From NCBI GenBank assembly GCA_034180345.1, contig JAXFOQ010000020.1, positions 1-64,000 of the forward strand: 64,000 nt of DNA, given 5' to 3'. Below the pieces are notes generated by a model, which saw only the letters and a program-made list of their open reading frames with translations, ran no database searches and was not told the DNA's origin. The DNA comes from RGIG5681 sp034180345. Lineage in GTDB: Bacteria > Bacillota_I > Bacilli_A > Erysipelotrichales > Erysipelotrichaceae. The translations under genes were made by a program, and so were the position numbers. Each line of letters opens with the position of its first letter. Positions within the stretch are counted from its first letter, which is position 1. Below, in pieces: positions 59,159 through 64,000 of the stretch.

Positions 59159-60263
59159 TTTTAAATTTATCAAAGATAGATTCTTTTTTATTGGCGCTAG
59201 CTTGAATTTCAGTATATAAATTCCTTTCGTCCTTAGAAAGTTTAGTTGGAATCTTAACATCAACTTCAATATATTGATCACCAACAATACCACTTCTAAG
59301 GTCTTTAACGCCTTGTCCTTTTAATCTTAAACGGGTATTTGGTTGAGTACCAGCAGGAATATTTAATTCCACATCACCATTGATCGTTGGAACATCAACC
59401 ACAGTTCCCAGTGTAGCATCAACAGCACTAATAGGTACTTTTAAATAAATATCATTACCCTGACGCCTAAAATGTTCATGAGCAGCGACGATAATTTCAA
59501 TATATAAATCACCATTAGGACCACCATTTTCACCAACACCACCATAGCCTGGAACACGAATTTGTTGGCCTGAATTAATACCTTGAGGAATATTTATATC
59601 AACTTCCACATTTTTATGTTGATAACCCTTACCACCACATTCTTTACAATATCGACGAATTTTCTTACCACGACCATGACATTCAGGACAGACATCCTCG
59701 GTTTCAATAACACCGATAATAGAACGGCGTTGAACACGAACCCTACCACGACCACGACAGGTAGAGCAAGTTTCAATATCATCCTTACTAAAGGCTCCAC
59801 TACCACCACAACTGGTGCATGGCTTATCAACTTCAAGTTTGATAGTCTTGGTAGTTCCAAAAACCGCAGCCATAAAGTCAATTTTCATCGAGCGATATAC
59901 ATCATCGCCCTTTCGAGGACCATAAGATCTTTGGCTTTGTCCACCAAAACCTCCAAAGCCTCCAAAACCACTGAAGGCTGAGAAAATATCTTCAAAACCT
60001 CCAAAGCCTCCAAAACCACCAGCTCCTGAAAAATTGGCACCATCCATACCAGCATGACCAAATTGATCATATGTAGCTTTTTTCTGACTATCACTTAAGA
60101 CTTCATAAGCCTCATTAACTTCTTTAAACTTTGCTTCCGCATCAGCATCTTTATTGACATCGGGATGATATTTTTTAGCTAATTTACGATAGGCACGCTT
60201 TATTTCTTGATCACTGGCACTTTTACTAATGCCTAAAATTTCATAATAATCTCTTTTTGCCAT
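59145..60263 (-). CDS. dnaJ: Chaperone protein DnaJ
   Basis: Type I Hsp40 co-chaperone that loads substrates on DnaK. The 372-aa protein has the J domain with HPD in KKYHPDVNKD near 33, a Gly/Phe-rich linker (about 75-115), four CxxCxGxG zinc repeats (CTSCGGSG, CSTCRGRG, CPECHGRG, CKECGGKG; about 143-215), and the C-terminal substrate-binding domains. SD AAAGGAAG precedes ATG. Last gene of hrcA-grpE-dnaK-dnaJ. A hairpin separates it from dnaK. Confidence 0.97.
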   Translation of the reverse strand: MAKRDYYEILGISKSASDQEIKRAYRKLAKKYHPDVNKDADAEAKFKEVNEAYEVLSDSQKKATYDQFGHAGMDGANFSGAGGFGGFGGFEDIFSAFSGFGGFGGFGGQSQRSYGPRKGDDVYRSMKIDFMAAVFGTTKTIKLEVDKPCTSCGGSGAFSKDDIETCSTCRGRGRVRVQRRSIIGVIETEDVCPECHGRGKKIRRYCKECGGKGYQHKNVEVDINIPQGINSGQQIRVPGYGGVGENGGPNGDLYIEIIVAAHEHFRRQGNDIYLKVPISAVDATLGTVVDVPTINGDVELNIPAGTQPNTRLRLKGQGVKDLRSGIVGDQYIEVDVKIPTKLSKDERNLYTEIQASANKKESIFDKFKNAFK

Positions 60264-60284
60264 AGCTTCCTTTCTATAATACCT

Positions 60285-60306
60285 AAGGAAGCAATTATGC
60301 TTCCTT
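60285..60306 (-). other. Intercistronic hairpin between dnaK and dnaJ
   Basis: AAGGAAGC-ATAATT-GCTTCCTT forms an 8-bp stem with no T-run after it. It probably acts as an RNA stability or partial attenuation element that keeps dnaJ below dnaK. Confidence 0.55.
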
Positions 60307-60314
60307 AATCATCA

Positions 60315-62138
60315 TTAGTCTTTAGCTTTAAAATCAGCATCTACAACATCATCATTTTTTACTTCTTGATTATCTTGACTTTGGTTTTGATTGGCTTGAG
60401 CCTGTTCTGCTTGGGCCTTATACATAGCTTCACTCATCATTTGGGCTGCCTTTTCTAATTCATCAAGTTTTGTTTTTAGCGTATCATAATCATTTTCATC
60501 AATAGCTTTTTGTAGTTCTGTCTTTAATTTTTCAACTTCTTGTTTTTGTTGTTCACTAACATTGGCATTTGGTTCATTTAAACTTTGATCGATTTGAGCG
60601 ATAAATGATTCAGCCTTATTTTTTAGTTCAACTTGTTCTTTACGCTTATCATCTTCAGCCTTATTTGCTTCAGCATCTTTAACCATCTTTTCAATTTCAG
60701 CATCACTCAAACCATTTGAATTGCTGATAGTGATTGACTGTTTCTTATTGGTAGCCTTATCTAAGGCACTAACATTAACAATACCATTAACATCAATATC
60801 AAATGTAACTTCAATTTGTGGAACACCACGACGAGCTGGTGCAATACCAGTTAATTGGAAGTTACCCAATGTTTTGTTGTCATTAGCCATTGGACGCTCA
60901 CCCTGTAATACATGAATATCAACTGCAGGTTGATTATCAGCAGCCGTACTGAATACTTGCGATTTAGATGTTGGAATAGTAGTGTTTCTAGGAATAAGCA
61001 CTGTCATAACTCCACCTAGGGTTTCAATTCCAAGGCTTAATGGAGTTACATCCAATAGCAATATATCCTTAACATCACCACTGATTACCCCACCTTGAAT
61101 AGCAGCACCCATCGCAACTACTTCATCAGGATTGACTGATTTATTAGGTTCTTTACCAAGTTCGTTTTTAACAAGTTCTTGAACTGCAGGAATACGAGTT
61201 GAACCACCTACAAGTAGGATTTGATCAATGTCATTGGCAGTAAGTCCTGAATCCTTTAAAGCTTGGCGCACAGGATTTAAACAACGATCAACCAAATGTT
61301 TGGTCATCTTTTCAAAGTTAGCGCGAGTCAAGGTTGCATCAAAGTGTAGCGGACCATTGGCACCAGCACTGATAAATGGTAATGAAATTTGAGTTTGTAC
61401 CATTTGGCTTAAATCTTTTTTAGCCTTTTCAGCTGCTTCCTTCATTCTTTGAAGGGCCATACGATCAGCGCTTAAATCAATGCCATTTTCAGCCTTGAAT
61501 TGTTCACGCACCCAATCAACGATAACATTATCAAAGTCATCACCACCCAAATGATTATCACCGGCGGTTGAAAGTACTTCAAATGTACCGTCAGCAAGAT
61601 CTAAGATCGAAACATCAAAGGTTCCACCACCTAAATCAAATACCAATACTTTTTGTTCCTTGTCAGTTTTATCAATACCAAAAGCAAGAGCAGCAGCAGT
61701 TGGCTCATTAATAATACGCTCTACTTCAAGACCTGCAATTTTTCCTGCATCCTTCGTAGCTTGGCGTTGAGCATCATTAAAGTATGCTGGTACAGTAATA
61801 ACTGCCTTATCAACTTTTTCTCCAAGATATTCCTCGGCATAATTTTTCATAAACTGTAAAATCATCGCGCTAATTTCTTGTGGAGTATATTTCTTACCCT
61901 CTAATTCAACCTTTTCATTTGTTCCCATTAAACGCTTAACAGAAATAATTGAATTTGGATTAGTTACCACTTGACGCTTAGCGGCTTCACCAACAATTTT
62001 TTCACCATTTTTAAATGAAACAACCGATGGAGTTGTACGATTACCCTCAGGGTTAGTGATAACCTTTACTTCCTTACCATCCATTACAGCGACACAACTA
62101 TTTGTTGTACCTAAATCAATACCAATAATTTTTCCCAT
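60315..62138 (-). CDS. dnaK: Chaperone protein DnaK
   Basis: Hsp70 chaperone. The 607-aa protein has the ATPase domain starting GIDLGTTNSCVAVMDG, with the Gram-positive-type deletion in the first subdomain, phosphate motif VFDLGGGTFDVSIL near 170, GGSTRIPAVQ near 310, then the substrate-binding domain (LLDVTPLSLGIET near 360) and a Gln/Asn-rich C-terminal lid ending DVVDADFKAKD. SD AGGAGG. Third gene of the hrcA operon. Confidence 0.98.
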   Translation of the reverse strand: MGKIIGIDLGTTNSCVAVMDGKEVKVITNPEGNRTTPSVVSFKNGEKIVGEAAKRQVVTNPNSIISVKRLMGTNEKVELEGKKYTPQEISAMILQFMKNYAEEYLGEKVDKAVITVPAYFNDAQRQATKDAGKIAGLEVERIINEPTAAALAFGIDKTDKEQKVLVFDLGGGTFDVSILDLADGTFEVLSTAGDNHLGGDDFDNVIVDWVREQFKAENGIDLSADRMALQRMKEAAEKAKKDLSQMVQTQISLPFISAGANGPLHFDATLTRANFEKMTKHLVDRCLNPVRQALKDSGLTANDIDQILLVGGSTRIPAVQELVKNELGKEPNKSVNPDEVVAMGAAIQGGVISGDVKDILLLDVTPLSLGIETLGGVMTVLIPRNTTIPTSKSQVFSTAADNQPAVDIHVLQGERPMANDNKTLGNFQLTGIAPARRGVPQIEVTFDIDVNGIVNVSALDKATNKKQSITISNSNGLSDAEIEKMVKDAEANKAEDDKRKEQVELKNKAESFIAQIDQSLNEPNANVSEQQKQEVEKLKTELQKAIDENDYDTLKTKLDELEKAAQMMSEAMYKAQAEQAQANQNQSQDNQEVKNDDVVDADFKAKD

Positions 62139-62153
62139 ATATATTTCCTCCTA

Positions 62154-62669
62154 CTATTCAGCAATCTTTACCATTGCCGCTCTTAATATGCGATCTTTTA
62201 ATTTATATCCTTTTTGAAATACTTCGATTACCGTATTCGATGGCTTGCCATCCACTTTTTCACTCATAATCGATTGCATAAAATTAGGATCAAACTCCTG
62301 CTCGAGGGCTTCGGTTTCTGTAACACCCTCATTTTTTAAAGCATTTATAAGTTGATCATAAATCATCTTAACACCTTGATAATATGACTTTGCTTCTGCG
62401 CATGGTTCTTGTGCCAAGGCGCGCTCTAAGTTATCAATAACTGGCAACACTTCCATCGCAAAGCTTTGAATACGATATTTCTTAGCGTTATCAGCTTCAT
62501 TAGTAAGTCTTTTCCGAAGATTTTCAGTATCGGCATAAGCCTTAGCATAGTCATTTTTCAATTTATTAATTTCTTCATTGAGGCGACTAATTTCAGCCTC
62601 ATAATCAACTTCAGGTTTTAAGTCTATTTCCTGTTCTTCAAGCTTTTTATCTTTTTTCTCTTTACTCAT
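62154..62669 (-). CDS. grpE: Nucleotide exchange factor GrpE
   Basis: Releases ADP from DnaK. The 171-aa protein has a charged N terminus, a long coiled coil (about 25-75, NDYAKAYADTENLRKR) and the C-terminal beta domain with the family motif VIEVFQKGYKLKDRILRAAMV near 145. Start ATG 62669 has GAGGAAA upstream; the longer open frame begins in the end of hrcA. 15 bases separate it from dnaK. Confidence 0.96.
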   Translation of the reverse strand: MSKEKKDKKLEEQEIDLKPEVDYEAEISRLNEEINKLKNDYAKAYADTENLRKRLTNEADNAKKYRIQSFAMEVLPVIDNLERALAQEPCAEAKSYYQGVKMIYDQLINALKNEGVTETEALEQEFDPNFMQSIMSEKVDGKPSNTVIEVFQKGYKLKDRILRAAMVKIAE

Positions 62670-62677
62670 CTTTTTCC

Positions 62678-63688
62678 TCATCTTCGATACATTTTATTTA
62701 TTTCATCACTGATAAAATCCAATAACCCAACAATACGGTCATATTCCATCCTTGATGGTCCAACAACCATAAGTTGTGCTTCTTCATTATCATTAATTTT
62801 AACTTTATTGCTGACAACTGCAACATCATCAAACCAAGCCATCTCAGCACCACTGTGGGTTTTAATTGCTAGTTCCAAATTGTTATTACGAACATTCTTC
62901 CAGATCATTTCATCTTCAAGAATATTCATCAACTTCTTTAATTTTTCAATATCACTAAATTCCGGTTGATACATAATATTATTCTTGGAAGCAAAATAAA
63001 CATTTTCAGATGCAAATTTCACAAAGGCACTCGCAAAGGCATTAAATAATAATTCATGTCTTTTAACATGTTGAGATAACAATGGTCTTAAACCCTCTAG
63101 TTTTAAATATAATTCCGATACCTTGGTACCTTTTAAGCGATTATTTAAAATATCAACACAGGTTTCGATATCCTTCAAACTCACATCATCTCTAAATTGA
63201 AAATTACGACTCTCCGTATGACCATTACTAGTAATTAATACACATACGGCATTTTGATCATCAATCTGAAATAATTTAATGTGTTCCAGTAATTCCGATG
63301 ATGAATCAGGGCCTAAAATACCAGTGGTTAAGTTGGTCATTTGTGAAACAATATCACAGCTTTGTTTAATGGCATCCTCAATATTCATACTATGATTATG
63401 AAGAATATCGGTAATAGCATTTTTCGAATCATTATCAACTCTTTTTTCTAGTAGATGTTCACAATAAAATTTATATCCCTTAGTCGATGGTACACGACCA
63501 GAAGATGAATATGGTTTTTCAATAAAGCCAAGTTCTTCAAGTATTACCATATCATTTCTAATAGTGGCACTACTATATGGAAGATTATACTTACTAACAA
63601 GAGTTATTGAACCTACAGGTTCAGCAGTTGCAATAAATTCATCAACCAAACATTTGAAGATTTCAATCCTTCTTGGTGTTAGCACCAT
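62678..63688 (-). CDS. hrcA: Heat-inducible transcription repressor HrcA
   Basis: Represses chaperone operons by binding CIRCE; its folding depends on GroE. The 336-aa protein has an N-terminal winged helix (LTPRRIEIFKCLVDEFI; SSATIRNDMVILEELGFIEKPYSSSGRVPS near 42-72), then a GAF-like domain and a C terminus with MVVGPSRMEYDRIVGLLDFI near 310. Start ATG 63688 with GGGAGG. Its promoter carries two CIRCE-type repeats, so the operon is autoregulated. Confidence 0.97.
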   Translation of the reverse strand: MVLTPRRIEIFKCLVDEFIATAEPVGSITLVSKYNLPYSSATIRNDMVILEELGFIEKPYSSSGRVPSTKGYKFYCEHLLEKRVDNDSKNAITDILHNHSMNIEDAIKQSCDIVSQMTNLTTGILGPDSSSELLEHIKLFQIDDQNAVCVLITSNGHTESRNFQFRDDVSLKDIETCVDILNNRLKGTKVSELYLKLEGLRPLLSQHVKRHELLFNAFASAFVKFASENVYFASKNNIMYQPEFSDIEKLKKLMNILEDEMIWKNVRNNNLELAIKTHSGAEMAWFDDVAVVSNKVKINDNEEAQLMVVGPSRMEYDRIVGLLDFISDEINKMYRR

Positions 63689-63702
63689 AATTTTCACCTC
63701 CC

Positions 63703-63729
63703 TTAGCACTCATATCAAGTACCTGCTAA
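63703..63729 (-). promoter_or_regulatory. CIRCE element, proximal copy
   Basis: On the plus strand TTAGCACTC-N9-ACCTGCTAA: the left arm is a perfect consensus, the right arm matches the last six positions. It lies just downstream of the -10 and upstream of the SD. Confidence 0.85.
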
Positions 63730-63730
63730 T

Positions 63731-63758
63731 AGTATATCACCATCCTTAGCAATGTCAA
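63731..63758 (-). promoter_or_regulatory. Promoter of the hrcA operon
   Basis: Minus strand TTGACA (63753-63758, perfect), 16-base spacer, TATACT (63731-63736) with TGA before it (extended -10). The -35 lies in the distal CIRCE and the -10 adjoins the proximal one. Confidence 0.88.
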
Positions 63759-63772
63759 TAATCTATTGCTAA
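63746..63772 (-). promoter_or_regulatory. CIRCE-like element, distal copy
   Basis: TTAGCAATG-N9-TATTGCTAA: 27 bases with 8 of 9 arm positions complementary, the same geometry as CIRCE, covering the -35. Confidence 0.75.
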
Positions 63773-63821
63773 AAAATAAAAAATATTTTTAGATAATCAT
63801 TTTAAAAAAGTAATAAATAAA

Positions 63822-63855
63822 AACACTACCCTTAAGTAGTTGTTTATAACAATAA
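63822..63855 (-). terminator. Terminator between the right-edge gene and hrcA
   Basis: Minus strand AACTAC-TTAAGG-GTAGTG flanked by AAAC/GTTT, followed by TTTTTATTTATT. The stem is short with a mismatch but the T-run is good. Confidence 0.6.
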
Positions 63856-63876
63856 TTAAATCTGTTTATTTAATTA

Positions 63877-63999
63877 TCAATTAATATATATCTGCAAGCT
63901 TTTCATCACATTCAAAGCTTCTTGATGGGCTTTGGTGCTTGTTCCGGCACAAAGACTACTCACTACCGAAATTTTAATTTCAGGAAGAAATGTTTTAAT
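63877..63999 (-). CDS. C-terminal end of an unidentified protein (partial)
   Basis: Forty codons before a TGA stop run in from the right edge. The peptide contains SVVSSLCAGTSTKAHQEAL and ends QIYIN. The Gly-Thr-Ser-Thr run suggests a phosphate-binding turn, but I cannot name the family. A terminator separates it from hrcA. The frame is open and codon use is like its neighbours. Confidence 0.5.
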   Translation of the reverse strand: MKTFLPEIKISVVSSLCAGTSTKAHQEALNVMKSLQIYIN

Positions 64000-64000
64000 T

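Noticed and set aside
59930..60040. Short tandem repeats (CCAAAGCCTCC-like)
   Set aside because: They are the codons of the Gly/Phe-rich linker of DnaJ, not a repeat array.
1..64000. CRISPR array, prophage, insertion sequence or toxin-antitoxin/defence system
   Set aside because: No regularly spaced repeats, transposase, integrase, phage structural gene or recognisable defence gene was seen anywhere in the window.

Overview
The window looks like a contiguous piece of a low-GC Firmicutes (Bacillota) chromosome, most likely from the Erysipelotrichia or a close relative. The main grounds are very AT-rich coding with AT-ending codons, three T-box leaders, CIRCE/HrcA control of heat shock, an LPxTG surface protein, Spx- and ComK-type regulators, a class Ib nrdHIEF operon, and DUF1846 and DUF3196 family proteins. 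The rank below phylum is inference. There is no phage, CRISPR array, rRNA or complete insertion sequence; most of the window is housekeeping.

Layout. 1-12.9 kb: a partial membrane protein, spx-mnmA-recD2, a T-box-controlled trpS, yitT-rmuC, a comK homologue, and cvpA-mutS2-uvrC with a tiny membrane protein. 12.9-15.8 kb: an ABC-2 type exporter operon whose ATPase is split by an in-frame amber codon. 15.9-31 kb: rnhC, a trichomonad-type IMP dehydrogenase, proS, T-box thrS (without a TGS domain), a sortase-anchored transglutaminase-like protein, ppdK, an alpha/beta hydrolase and T-box valS. 31.2-35.7 kb: tRNA-His and nrdHIEF. 35.75-44.15 kb: an accessory island richer in CpG than its surroundings, with a YihX-like HAD phosphatase, a YesM/YesN-type two-component system, an AfuABC/FbpABC-like ABC importer and a divergent phosphoglucomutase, with a cre-like site between the two arms. 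44.3-56.5 kb: engB, lon, tig, DUF3196/DUF1846 divergent pair, Asp23-like protein, rsmF-like, ribF, truB, a TtcA-like protein, a radical SAM protein and a SpoU methyltransferase. 56.5-64 kb: clpB and hrcA-grpE-dnaK-dnaJ, then the end of one more gene.

Two points deserve most attention. First, at least eight genes scattered over the window (starts at 273, 4307, 7559, 15900, 49184, 49241, 55016, 56492) have a -10 hexamer followed by exactly 6 nt and then the start codon, with no Shine-Dalgarno sequence. This places the predicted transcription start on the first base of the start codon, so leaderless mRNAs appear to be a regular expression mode here, alongside ordinary SD-led genes. Second, the 36-44 kb island combines a transporter of the iron/sugar-phosphate family with a glucose-1-phosphate-phosphatase-like HAD protein, a phosphohexomutase and a catabolite-repression site. 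That argues for uptake and use of phosphorylated sugars rather than iron.

All starts were chosen by eye from start codons, SD sequences and family alignment in memory; no database search or folding program was run.
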